Below are positions 54,498 through 62,383 of a stretch of 64,000 nucleotides of DNA, in pieces (positions within the stretch are counted from its first letter, which is position 1; each line of letters starts with the position of its first letter). The stretch is from the NCBI GenBank assembly GCA_036560705.1, contig DATBQR010000010.1, forward strand, positions 1 to 64,000, given 5' to 3'. Made by a program: the position numbers and the translations under genes. The notes under the pieces were generated by a model. The model was given only the letters and a program-made list of their open reading frames with translations, did no database searches and was not told where the DNA came from. The stretch comes from RBG-16-66-20 sp036560705 (lineage in GTDB: Bacteria; Pseudomonadota; Gammaproteobacteria; Burkholderiales; SG8-39).

Positions 54498-54952
54498 GCG
54501 GCCCCCTCGGCGTCGATCGTCGCGAGCACCTTGCCGAGCAGGCGCGCCAGCGTGCGCTCCTCGCCGGCGGTCAGCTCGCGCGTGGCGCGCCGCTGGTGCA
54601 TGCGCGCCACCGGGAAGATGCGTTCGAAGAGGGCGCGGCCGCGCGCGGCAAGGAAGATGCGCCCGACGCGGCGGTCGGCCTCGCCCGCCTCGCGGCGCAC
54701 CAGGCCGTCGCGCCGCATCTGGTCCACCACGCGCGAGATCACCGACTGCTCCATGACCGTGACGGCGGCGAGCTCCGAAAGGCCGCGGCCATCGCGCGCC
54801 GCGAGCACCGCGAGCACGCGCCAGCGATGGATGGTGACGCCCGCGGCCCGCATTTCCCCGCGCAGGTGCGCGTTCAGCCGCCGCGACACCCGGAACAGCA
54901 GGTACGGTATGAAGCGCTCCAACTCGATCGAGCCGGCGGCCGCGGCACTCAT
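54494..54952 (-). CDS. MarR-family transcriptional regulator, head of kynureninase/TRAP operon
   Basis: The 152-residue winged-helix protein has the HTH in LSELAAVTVMEQSVISRVVD and the wing EAGEADRRVGRIFLA. It is the first gene of the left-pointing kynureninase-TRAP-NHL-Bug unit. A perfect inverted repeat at 54967-54981 lies 15 bases upstream of its start and close to the hyuA start, so it may control both directions. Confidence 0.92.
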   Translation of the reverse strand: MSAAAAGSIELERFIPYLLFRVSRRLNAHLRGEMRAAGVTIHRWRVLAVLAARDGRGLSELAAVTVMEQSVISRVVDQMRRDGLVRREAGEADRRVGRIFLAARGRALFERIFPVARMHQRRATRELTAGEERTLARLLGKVLATIDAEGAA

Positions 54953-54966
54953 GGAAAACAGTATTA

Positions 54967-54981
54967 CATGCTGTTAGCATG
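54967..54981. promoter_or_regulatory. inverted-repeat operator between marR and hyuA
   Basis: CATGCT-gtt-AGCATG: two perfect 6-base arms with a 3-base spacer in the 36-base divergent gap. The region is AT-rich and positioned to block both promoters, fitting a MarR autoregulatory operator. Confidence 0.6.
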
Positions 54982-54988
54982 CAAGTCC

Positions 54989-57067
54989 ATGGCTACTCCC
55001 CGGGCTCGCCTCGCCGCCGACATCGGCGGCACCTTCACCGACGTGGTGCTGGAGCATGCCGGCCGGCGCCATTCGGCCAAGGTGCTGACCACGCCGCGCG
55101 CGCCCGAGGCGGGCATGCTCGAAGGGATCGCGAAAGTGCTGGCTGCCGCGGGGCTCGTCCCCGGCGATGTCGGCGTCCTGGTGCACGGCACCACGCTCGC
55201 CACCAACGCGCTGATCGAACGCAAGGGCGCGCGCACTGCGTTCGTCACCACTGCGGGCTTTCGCGATGTGCTCGAGATGGGCTACGAGAAGCGCTACGAG
55301 CACTACGACCTCAACCTCGAGCTGCCGCCGCCGCTGGTGCCCAGGGGGCTTCGGTTTGCCGCGACGGAACGGATGACCGCGAAAGGGAAGATTGAAACGC
55401 CTTTCGATCTCAAGGGTTTTGACCACCTGGTCGGAAAAATAAAAAGCGCCAACGTCGAAGCCGTCGCCGTCGGCTTCCTGCATTCCTACGTAAATGACGT
55501 CCATGAAAAACAGGCGGAGAAACTGCTCGCCGCCGCTCTGCCCGGCCTGTCCATCACGCTCTCTTCCGCCGTATGCCCGGAGATGCGCGAGTACGAGCGC
55601 TTTTCCACTGCCTGCGCCAACGCCTATGTGCAACCGCTCATGTCCGGCTACCTGGCGAGGCTCGCCGCGGAGCTGAAGCGGCGCGGCTTCGGCTGCCCGT
55701 TGTATCTGATGACTTCCGGCGGCGGCCTCACCACACTGGAGACCGCGCGCCGCTTCCCGGTGCGCCTGGTGGAATCCGGCCCCGCCGGCGGCGCGATCCT
55801 CGCCGCCGGTATCGCGCGCGAAACCGGCATCGCCGAGGTGCTGTCCTTCGACATGGGCGGCACCACCGCCAAGATCTGCTACATCAGTGGCGGCCGCCCG
55901 GAGCAGTCGCGCAAGTTCGAGGTGGCGCGCGTCTGGCGCAACCTGAAGGGCAGCGGCCTGCCGCTGCGCGTGCCGGTGACCGAGATGGTCGAGATCGGCG
56001 CCGGCGGCGGCTCCATCGCGCGCCTGGACGAACTCAAGCGCATCCAGGTCGGGCCGGCGAGCGCCGGCGCGGAACCCGGCCCCGCCTGCTACGGCCGCGG
56101 CGGTACAGAACCGACGGTGACGGATGCCGACGTCGCGCTGGGCCGCGTTGACCCGCTGGCGTTCGCTGGCGGAACCATTCAGTTGAATTTTCAAAAAGCA
56201 AAAAACACAATTCTCGCGCGCATCGGCACGCCGCTCGGCCTGGATGCGAACTGGGCGGCCGCCGGCATCGGCGAGATCGTCGAGGAGAACATGGCGAGCG
56301 CCGCGCGCGTGCACGCCATCGAGCGCGGCAAAGTCGCCGAGCGCTGCACCATGATCGCCTTCGGCGGCGGCGCGCCGCTGCACGCCGCGCGCCTGGCGGC
56401 AAAGCTCGGCGTGGGCAAGGTGCTGGTGCCGGTGGACGCAAGCGTCGGCTCGGCCGTCGGCTTCCTGCGTGCGCCGGTGTCGTTCGAGGTCGTCCGCAGT
56501 TTGCTATTGCGGGATGATTCCTTTGAATTTTCACGGGCAAATCTTTTCCTGGGGAAAATGCAAGACGAAGCCTCAGCCATCGTCTCCGCCGGCGCGCTGG
56601 GCGCGAAGCTGCAGGCGCATCGCTCGGTGGAGATGCGCTACGAAGGCCAGGGCCACGAAATCTCCGTGCCGCTGCCGGCCGGCAAGCTGCGGGCCGCGGA
56701 CGCGAAGAAGCTGCGCGCAGCCTACGAAGCGCGCTACGAACAGCAGTTCGGCCTCAGGATTGCGGACGTCCCCGTGGAGTTTCTGGCCTGGTCCGTCAAT
56801 GTCTCGACTGTTGCCGCCGACAGGAAGAATTCGAATAAAAAAATAAAAAAATCCAGGGCAATTCCGGGAAGCAAACGGGCGGTCTTCGATCCCGCTTCGG
56901 GAAAGCTGGAAAGCATCCCTTCGTTCCGGCGCCAGGATCTTGCGCCCGGCATGCAGCTCGCCGGGCCGGCGCTGGTCGCCGAGCCGCAGACCACCACGCT
57001 GGTGCCGCGGGGCTGGCGCTGCAGCGTCGCCGCCGCAGGACACCTGATTCTCGAGAGAACAAAATGA
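54989..57067 (+). CDS. hyuA: hydantoinase/oxoprolinase subunit A
   Basis: The 692-residue ATP-dependent amidohydrolase subunit has an N-terminal ASKHA actin-like fold: LAADIGGTFTDVVLEH, VHGTTLATNALIERKGA, VLSFDMGGTTAKICYISGG and EIGAGGGSIARLD. With the next gene it hydrolyses N-methylhydantoin, 5-oxoproline or acetophenone-like substrates (carboxylase variants also exist). ATG 54989 is used. Several AT-rich runs occur (55380-55510, 56181-56215, 56500-56570, 56821-56860). Confidence 0.93.
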   Translation: MATPRARLAADIGGTFTDVVLEHAGRRHSAKVLTTPRAPEAGMLEGIAKVLAAAGLVPGDVGVLVHGTTLATNALIERKGARTAFVTTAGFRDVLEMGYEKRYEHYDLNLELPPPLVPRGLRFAATERMTAKGKIETPFDLKGFDHLVGKIKSANVEAVAVGFLHSYVNDVHEKQAEKLLAAALPGLSITLSSAVCPEMREYERFSTACANAYVQPLMSGYLARLAAELKRRGFGCPLYLMTSGGGLTTLETARRFPVRLVESGPAGGAILAAGIARETGIAEVLSFDMGGTTAKICYISGGRPEQSRKFEVARVWRNLKGSGLPLRVPVTEMVEIGAGGGSIARLDELKRIQVGPASAGAEPGPACYGRGGTEPTVTDADVALGRVDPLAFAGGTIQLNFQKAKNTILARIGTPLGLDANWAAAGIGEIVEENMASAARVHAIERGKVAERCTMIAFGGGAPLHAARLAAKLGVGKVLVPVDASVGSAVGFLRAPVSFEVVRSLLLRDDSFEFSRANLFLGKMQDEASAIVSAGALGAKLQAHRSVEMRYEGQGHEISVPLPAGKLRAADAKKLRAAYEARYEQQFGLRIADVPVEFLAWSVNVSTVAADRKNSNKKIKKSRAIPGSKRAVFDPASGKLESIPSFRRQDLAPGMQLAGPALVAEPQTTTLVPRGWRCSVAAAGHLILERTK

Positions 57068-58638
57068 AAACTCAGAAGCAGCAATTGATCCGCCAAATCC
57101 TGTGGAACCGCCTGATCGCGGTGGTCGAGGAGCAGGCCAACGTGCTGCTCAAGACCGCCTTCGGGCCGATCACGCGCGAGGCGGGCGACCTGTCGGCCGG
57201 CGTCTACGACACGAAGGGCCGCATGCTCGCCCAGGCGGTCACCGGCACGCCCGGGCACGTGAACACCATGGCGACGGCGGTGGCGCATTTCCTCGAGCGC
57301 TTCCCCGCGCGCACGCTCAAGCCGGGCGACGTGCTGGTGACCAACGATCCGTGGATGGGCACCGGGCACCTGTTCGATTTCGTCACCGTGACGCCGGCGT
57401 TCCTGAAGAAGAAGCTGATCGGCTTCTTCGCCTCCACCTGCCACGTCATCGACATCGGCGGGCGCGGCTTCGTGGCGGAGGCGACCTCGGTCTACGAGGA
57501 AGGCCTGCACGTGCCGCACATGAAATTGATCGATACCGGCAAAAGGAACGAAACCCTGTTCGCGATGCTGATGAGCAACGTGCGCGAGCCCATGCAGGTG
57601 CGCGGCGACATCCTGGGTCTCGTATCGTGCAACGAAGTGGCGGCGCGGCGTCTGGCAGCGATGCTGGAAGAATTCGGCCTCAGCGAACTCGACGCGCTGG
57701 GCGAGTACATCGTCTCGACTTCGCGCGCTTCGATGCGCGAAGCGGTGCGCAAGCTGCCGCGCGGCACCTGGAGCGCTTCGATGCTGCTGGACGGCTACGA
57801 GTCGCCCATCGAGCTGAAGGCCGCGCTCACCGTGAGCGGGGATGGCATCCACGTCGACTACGCCGGCAGCTCGCCCGCCTCGCGCTTCGGCATCAATTCG
57901 CCCAAGTGCTACACCGACGCCTACACCTCGTTCGGCGTGAAGTGCATCGTCGCGCCCGGCATCCCGAACAACGCCGGCTCGCTGGAAGTCGTCACCGTTT
58001 CCGCGCCGGAGGATTCCATCGTGCATCCCCTCCGTCCCCGCGCGGTCACTGCCCGTCATGTCATCGGCCAGATGCTGCCCGAACTCGTATTCGACTGTTT
58101 CGACGAACCGCTCGCGGGCAAGGTCCCCGCGGAGGGCGCCGGCAGCATGTGGGTGCTCGGCCTCTCGGGCGGGCCGCAGGTCGAAGGCGCGCGGCCGGAC
58201 GCGACGCGCTTCAACGCCATCTCCATCGGCATCGGCGGCATGGGCGCGCGCCCGGCCAAGGCCGGCCTCTCCACCACCGCCTTCCCGAGCGGCGTCGGCG
58301 CGATCCCGGTGGAAATCACCGAAGCGCAGTCGCCGCTCCTCTTCCGCCGGCGCGAATTCGCCGACGGCTCGGGCGGCGGCGGCAAACAGCAGGGCGGCCT
58401 GGGCGCGGTGATCGAGATCGAGAGCACCGAGGCGGCGCCTTTCAGCATCGCCTGCGCCACCTTCGACCGCCGCCGCAACCCCGCGCGCGGCCGCGCCGGC
58501 GGCGCCGACGGCCGCGTCGGCCGCGTCACCCTCGCCAGCGGCAAGGTTCTCCCCGGCAAGGAAACGTACGTGGTGCCCGCAGGCGATCGTCTCATCGCCG
58601 AGATGCCCGGCGGCGGCGGCTACGGCAAGAAATCCTGA
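57064..58638 (+). CDS. hyuB: hydantoinase/oxoprolinase subunit B
   Basis: The 524-residue partner subunit has DPWMGTGHLFDFVTVTPAF, TSRASMREAVRKLPRG, FGINSPKCYTDAYTSFG and a C-terminal GGGGKQQGGLGAVIEIE. The ATG overlaps the hyuA stop by four bases. HyuB carries the C-terminal metal-binding part and ring-opening activity in N-methylhydantoinase. The pair diverges from the MarR operon; it is followed convergently by the response regulator, 11 bases between stops. Confidence 0.93.
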   Translation: MKTQKQQLIRQILWNRLIAVVEEQANVLLKTAFGPITREAGDLSAGVYDTKGRMLAQAVTGTPGHVNTMATAVAHFLERFPARTLKPGDVLVTNDPWMGTGHLFDFVTVTPAFLKKKLIGFFASTCHVIDIGGRGFVAEATSVYEEGLHVPHMKLIDTGKRNETLFAMLMSNVREPMQVRGDILGLVSCNEVAARRLAAMLEEFGLSELDALGEYIVSTSRASMREAVRKLPRGTWSASMLLDGYESPIELKAALTVSGDGIHVDYAGSSPASRFGINSPKCYTDAYTSFGVKCIVAPGIPNNAGSLEVVTVSAPEDSIVHPLRPRAVTARHVIGQMLPELVFDCFDEPLAGKVPAEGAGSMWVLGLSGGPQVEGARPDATRFNAISIGIGGMGARPAKAGLSTTAFPSGVGAIPVEITEAQSPLLFRRREFADGSGGGGKQQGGLGAVIEIESTEAAPFSIACATFDRRRNPARGRAGGADGRVGRVTLASGKVLPGKETYVVPAGDRLIAEMPGGGGYGKKS

Positions 58639-58649
58639 ATTCCCGCCGG

Positions 58650-59213
58650 TCAGCCGGCGACGACGGTCTGGATGGCTTCGAGCAGGACGCTGGGCAGCAC
58701 CGGCTTGGTGATGTAGCCGTTGGCGCCCAACTGCAGGCCGCGCGCCACGTCTTTCCCCTCGCCGAGCGAGGTCAGCAGCAGCACCGGGATGTCGGCGAGC
58801 GCCGGGTGGTGGCGGATCCGGTTCAGCACGTCGAAGCCGTTGGCATCGGGCAGCAGGACATCGAGCAGCACCAGGTGCGGAGCGGGCTTGCCGGCCAGAC
58901 CCTGCACGATCTCGGCGCGGTTGCGCGCGCGCAGCGTCTGGCAGCCGAAGGTGTGCACCACTTTTTCGATCAGCATCGCCATGCCCTCGTCGTCCTCGAC
59001 GATCAGCACGCGTATCTTGTGCGGGTTGAGCAGCTTGCGCACGGGCCTGTCGCCCTCGACGAGTACGCGCGTGTAGTAGCCTTTTTCCCTCAGCGCCGCC
59101 GCGCCGATCGTGCCCAGCCGGTCGACGTCGCGCTCGTCCTGCGCCGACAGTACCGGCTCGGGCACCGTGTACTGGACGCTGAAATGCTGGCTGAGGTCGA
59201 GGTCTTCTGACAT
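58650..59213 (-). CDS. response regulator receiver protein
   Basis: The 187-residue protein has an N-terminal extension of about 66 residues and then a receiver domain with acidic pair E73-D74 in VEDDEG, the phosphorylation site D118 in LLDVLLPD, T148 and K170 in GYITKPV. No output domain follows, so it acts through protein contacts (CheY-like). The extension (LSAQDERDVDRLGTIGAAALREKGY) is unlike known output domains. No histidine kinase is adjacent. Confidence 0.88.
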   Translation of the reverse strand: MSEDLDLSQHFSVQYTVPEPVLSAQDERDVDRLGTIGAAALREKGYYTRVLVEGDRPVRKLLNPHKIRVLIVEDDEGMAMLIEKVVHTFGCQTLRARNRAEIVQGLAGKPAPHLVLLDVLLPDANGFDVLNRIRHHPALADIPVLLLTSLGEGKDVARGLQLGANGYITKPVLPSVLLEAIQTVVAG

Positions 59214-59248
59214 CCGGCGCCATTCTAGCCTTGCGCCGGAATGGGCCG

Positions 59249-60556
59249 CTAGGAGGAAGGCTGCGCCAAGTCCGCTTTCGTGGCCGGTACGGAGTAGCTC
59301 GCGTCCGGGTGCTTCGGCAGCGATTCCTCCCATGCCAGGTAGCGCGAGCGCAGCGCGGCGAGGCGCGCGGGTTCGCGCTTGCCGAAGTTGGCCCGCTCGC
59401 GCTCGTCCCGCGCCAGGTTGAAGAGGAACTCGTCGCCTTCGACCGACAGGTATTTCCAGTCGCCCGCGCGCAGCGCTTTCTGGTTCCGGTAGAGCATTTT
59501 CCAGTACAACTCGCGCTCGAAAGTCTTTTTCGGCTTCTGCAGCACGTCCAACAGGCTCTTGCCGTCCAGCGGATAATTTTTATCCGGCGAGACCTTTGCA
59601 ATGTCCAGAATGGTGGCGACCCAGTCCATGGTGATCGCCTGCTGCGTCGTGACACCCCCGGCCTTCACCTTCGCGGGCCAGCGCACGATGTAGGGCACGC
59701 GGATGCCGCCCTCGAGCAGGTCCATTTTCCTGCCGACGAGCGGCCAGGTGTCGGAGAAGCGCTCGCCGCCGTTGTCGCTGGTGAAGACGACGACGGTGTT
59801 TCTCTCGAGTTTTAGTTTTTTCAATGAAAATAAAATTCGGCCAATTCCCTCGTCCATCTGCCGGATCATGGTTCGATAGGTCGCCACCGAGCCGCCGTCG
59901 AAGTGGTAGATCTTGCTCGGAACCTGCGCGATGCGCTTCGATTCGTCTTCGTCGGCGCGCGTCAGCCAGGGCCAGTGCGGCGCGTTGTAATGCACGGAGA
60001 GGAAAAACGGCTGCCGCTTTTTTCTCCTGATGAATGAAACCGCTTTTTCGGAAATCAGATCCGTGAGATATCCCTTGCGGAACACCTCCTTCTCGCCTTC
60101 CCACAGGTCGTGGTTGCCCGCGGTGTCCTTGTGGCTGAAGTAGTCCATGCCGCCCGACAGCGCGCCGAAGAATTCCTCGTAGCCGCTCTTCAAGGGACCG
60201 AAGTGCGGCGGATAGCCGAGGTGCCACTTGCCGGCGAGGCCGGTGGCGTAGCCGGCGTCGCGCAGCAGCGAAGGCAGCGTCGGGTGCGACGGCGGCAGCC
60301 CGAGGCCGGCGTCGCCGCGCGCGTTGCTGCGGATCGGCTCGTCCGCCCCGCCGCGCAGCCGGTGCTGCCAGCGGCCGGTCATCAGCGCGAAGCGCGTCGG
60401 CGAGCAGACCGAGGAGTTGGCGTAGCCCTGCGTGAAACGCAGTCCCCCGCGCGCCAGGCGGTCGAGCGCGGGGGAGCAAGCCGATCTTCCGCCGTAACAA
60501 CCCAGGTCGGCGTACCCCAGGTCGTCGGCCAGGATGAAAATGAAATTCGGCTGCAA
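59249..60556 (-). CDS. sulfatase-family hydrolase
   Basis: The 435-residue protein is a type I sulfatase: FIFILADDLGYADLGCYGG binds calcium, and the CSPTR motif (residues 51-55) carries the cysteine that becomes formylglycine. GLAGKWHLGYPPHF, HYNAPHWPW and FTSDNGGERFSD complete the active site. No ATG fits the N-terminus and the start is TTG 60556; the mature family sequence begins there without a signal peptide, so it should be cytoplasmic. The substrate sulfate ester is unknown. It lies two bases after the TPR gene stop. Confidence 0.86.
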   Translation of the reverse strand: MQPNFIFILADDLGYADLGCYGGRSACSPALDRLARGGLRFTQGYANSSVCSPTRFALMTGRWQHRLRGGADEPIRSNARGDAGLGLPPSHPTLPSLLRDAGYATGLAGKWHLGYPPHFGPLKSGYEEFFGALSGGMDYFSHKDTAGNHDLWEGEKEVFRKGYLTDLISEKAVSFIRRKKRQPFFLSVHYNAPHWPWLTRADEDESKRIAQVPSKIYHFDGGSVATYRTMIRQMDEGIGRILFSLKKLKLERNTVVVFTSDNGGERFSDTWPLVGRKMDLLEGGIRVPYIVRWPAKVKAGGVTTQQAITMDWVATILDIAKVSPDKNYPLDGKSLLDVLQKPKKTFERELYWKMLYRNQKALRAGDWKYLSVEGDEFLFNLARDERERANFGKREPARLAALRSRYLAWEESLPKHPDASYSVPATKADLAQPSS

Positions 60557-60557
60557 A

Positions 60558-61067
60558 TTACTTCGGCGCCTGCGCCTGCCTCTGCTCTTGCGCCGCCACC
60601 GCCAGCTTGAGCGCCTTGTATTCCCGGCAGCCGGCGCCGCAGAGCTTCTCGAGTTCGGCCAGATGCTCGCGCGCCTTCACCACGTTGCCCGTCATCAGGT
60701 AGGCCTCGCCGATGTACTCGTGCGCGCCGAGGTGGCGCGGATCGAGGCGCAGCGCCTCGTTGTAGTGGCGGAACACTTCGTCCATGGCCGGGTTCGGGCC
60801 CTTGCGGATCGAATAGGCGTACAGGTTGTGGGCGTCGGCGCTCTGCGGATCGCGCTGCACCGCCTGCCGCAGGAGGGCCTGCGCTGCCGTCCAGTCCTGC
60901 CGCGCGATCGCCGCGCGCGCCGATTCGAGCTGCTCGCTCTTCTTGTCCGGGTCCTTCGGGTCCGGCTTCGGGTCGGGCTTGGGAGTGTCCATCGCGAACG
61001 CCGTCGCAGCGGTGAACAGGGCTATCATAAGTGCATGAATCGAAGCGTTCTTCAGGGCGGCTTTCAT
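60558..61067 (-). CDS. exported TPR-repeat protein
   Basis: The 169-residue product has a signal peptide (ALMIALFTAATAFAM), a proline/aspartate/lysine linker (TPKPDPKPDPKDPDKK), then about three TPR units (WTAAQALLRQAVQRDPQ, DEVFRHYNEALRLDPRH and AHEYIGEAYLMTGNV). The start follows an AGGAGA ribosome site. It precedes the sulfatase gene. TPR proteins are scaffolds; no partner can be named. Confidence 0.85.
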   Translation of the reverse strand: MKAALKNASIHALMIALFTAATAFAMDTPKPDPKPDPKDPDKKSEQLESARAAIARQDWTAAQALLRQAVQRDPQSADAHNLYAYSIRKGPNPAMDEVFRHYNEALRLDPRHLGAHEYIGEAYLMTGNVVKAREHLAELEKLCGAGCREYKALKLAVAAQEQRQAQAPK

Positions 61068-61724
61068 CGGGATCTCCTGTGGATGCTGTTGGCCATTACG
61101 TTAACATGCGCCCCGCTGGATGCAACCCCGGCGCTGGCGGGTTCTCCAATGGGTCGCGCCGAAGCGCTGGCCGCCCTGGAAAACGTCGTTCCCGAGCGAC
61201 GCGCCGAGGCAGTCGCCTGGATCGCCGCCCACGGCCGCATGGCCGACCAGCCGCTGCTGCTCAAGCGCCTGCGCGACGGCGAGGATGCCGTGCGCCGCCT
61301 CGCCGAGCGGGGCCTGTGGGCGCTGTGGAGCCGCTCCGGCGACGCGGCCATCGACCGGCTCATGGAAAGCGGCGGCGAGCTGATGCAGGCCGGCCGCCAC
61401 CAGGAAGCCATCGCGGTGTTCACGGAAATCATCCGGCGCAAGCCCTCGTTCGCCGAGGGCTGGAACAAGCGCGCCACGGCGTATTTCCTGGCGGGCGACT
61501 TCAAGCGCTCGCTCGCCGACTGCGACGAAGTGATGAAACGCAACCCGAGCCATTTCGGCGCGCTCTCCGGCTACGGCCAGATCTACTTCCAGCTCGAGCA
61601 GTACGACGAGGCCGTCGAATACTGGCGCCGCGCGCTCGAGGTGAATCCCAACATGCAGGGTGTGGAAGGCAGTATCCGGCGCGTCGAGGAACTGCTGAAG
61701 GAAAAGCGCAGCCGCACGATTTAG
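61035..61724 (+). CDS. exported TPR-repeat protein, divergent
   Basis: From ATG 61035 the product is 229 residues with a plausible signal (FHRDLLWMLLAITLTCAPLD, cleavage near ALAG). Three TPR units follow (MQAGRHQEAIAVFTEIIRRK, GWNKRATAYFLAGDFKRSLA and FQLEQYDEAVEYWRRALE). A shorter start, ATG 61083, is possible but lacks the positive N-region. With the longer start its 5' end overlaps the opposite TPR gene by 33 bases. The family role is a scaffold; no enzyme motif is seen. Confidence 0.78.
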   Translation: MNRSVLQGGFHRDLLWMLLAITLTCAPLDATPALAGSPMGRAEALAALENVVPERRAEAVAWIAAHGRMADQPLLLKRLRDGEDAVRRLAERGLWALWSRSGDAAIDRLMESGGELMQAGRHQEAIAVFTEIIRRKPSFAEGWNKRATAYFLAGDFKRSLADCDEVMKRNPSHFGALSGYGQIYFQLEQYDEAVEYWRRALEVNPNMQGVEGSIRRVEELLKEKRSRTI

Positions 61725-61763
61725 GCGGCTCGCTCCAGGGATCACCGCAGCCGCACGATTTAG
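61707..61763 (+). repeat. 18-base direct repeat, 39-base period
   Basis: cgcagccgcacgatttag occurs at 61707-61724 and again at 61746-61763. The first copy encodes the last residues and stop of the TPR gene; the second copy supplies the stop codon of the opposing truncated ferredoxin frame. This suggests a small duplication or recombination junction. Confidence 0.75.
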
Positions 61764-61939
61764 CGCGGGCCGCAGTACTCGAGCCCTTCGATCACCAGCA
61801 CCCGGCAGGTGGAGCACTTGGCGTTGCCGCCGCAGACGTACGTATGGGGGATGCCGTTGTCGAGCGAGGCGCGCAGCAGCGTCGCGCCGGGGCCGCTGTC
61901 GATCGTCCTGCCGTCCGTCAGGTAACGGATTCGAGGCAT
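61760..61939 (-). pseudogene. truncated 2Fe-2S ferredoxin-like frame
   Basis: From ATG 61939 the frame encodes 59 residues: MPRIRYLTDGRTIDSG, then HTYVCGGNAKCSTCRVLVIE with the first three cluster cysteines (C-x4-C-x2-C). Complete relatives continue for another 40-50 residues to a fourth cysteine, but here the frame ends GLEYCGPR and a TAA made by the 18-base repeat copy. It therefore looks like a ferredoxin or ferredoxin-cyclase N-terminus cut by rearrangement. It starts inside the MarR gene (22-base overlap). It may still be expressed, but a stable cluster is unlikely. Confidence 0.65.
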
Positions 61940-62337
61940 GCCGCGAACGACAGCAGCTCGGCGCGGTGAAGGCGCGCGAGTTGCTCCAGGCGCTGCTCGC
62001 CTTTGGGCGTCAGGTGCACCTCCACCCGGCGCATGTCGCCGCGGCTCCTGTTGCGCACGACCAATCCGGCCGCCGCGCACCTGGAGACCAGCGCCACGAC
62101 CCCGTGATGCCTGGCCTGGAGGCGTTCAGCGAGCTCCATGACCGTCGCCCATTCGCGGCCGGGGAAGCCCTTGATCTGCAGCATGAGCTGGTATTGCAGC
62201 GGGGTTATTCCCTTGCTGTGGCTCGCCTGCTCGCTGAACCGGAGGAAGCGGCGCAGCTGATAGCGAAAGCGGGCGAGCGCCTCGATGTCGTCTTTCGACA
62301 TCTTCTGTCCGGATGCCTCGGTGTTCTCCTGTTGCAT
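61918..62337 (-). CDS. MarR-family transcriptional regulator with adjacent palindromic operator
   Basis: The 139-residue winged-helix regulator has the HTH in MELAERLQARHHGVVALVSR and the wing GDMRRVEVHLTPKGE. ATG 62337 (MQQENTEASG) is chosen; a longer frame covers the operator. A perfect 13-base inverted repeat lies just upstream, so autoregulation is very likely. The truncated ferredoxin begins within its 3' end. Confidence 0.9.
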   Translation of the reverse strand: MQQENTEASGQKMSKDDIEALARFRYQLRRFLRFSEQASHSKGITPLQYQLMLQIKGFPGREWATVMELAERLQARHHGVVALVSRCAAAGLVVRNRSRGDMRRVEVHLTPKGEQRLEQLARLHRAELLSFAACLESVT

Positions 62338-62341
62338 CCCG

Positions 62342-62370
62342 GCAGGTATATCACATCGTGATATACCTGC
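62342..62370. promoter_or_regulatory. 29-base perfect inverted repeat operator
   Basis: GCAGGTATATCAC (62342-62354), spacer ATC, then GTGATATACCTGC (62358-62370). Thirteen perfect base pairs per arm around a 3-base spacer, centred 19 bases upstream of the MarR start codon and 14 bases from the stop of the GGDEF gene. This is a strong dimeric-regulator operator. Confidence 0.82.
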
Positions 62371-62383
62371 ACCAGACGCGGTG

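Noticed and set aside
58639..58665. Hairpin between hyuB and the response regulator
   Set aside because: CGCCGG and CCGGCG can pair around four bases, but there is no T-tract, so a terminator is not supported.
56734..59655. Very long leftward frame spanning hyuB and the response regulator
   Set aside because: It crosses several real genes in other frames and reads as an arginine/alanine-rich shadow.
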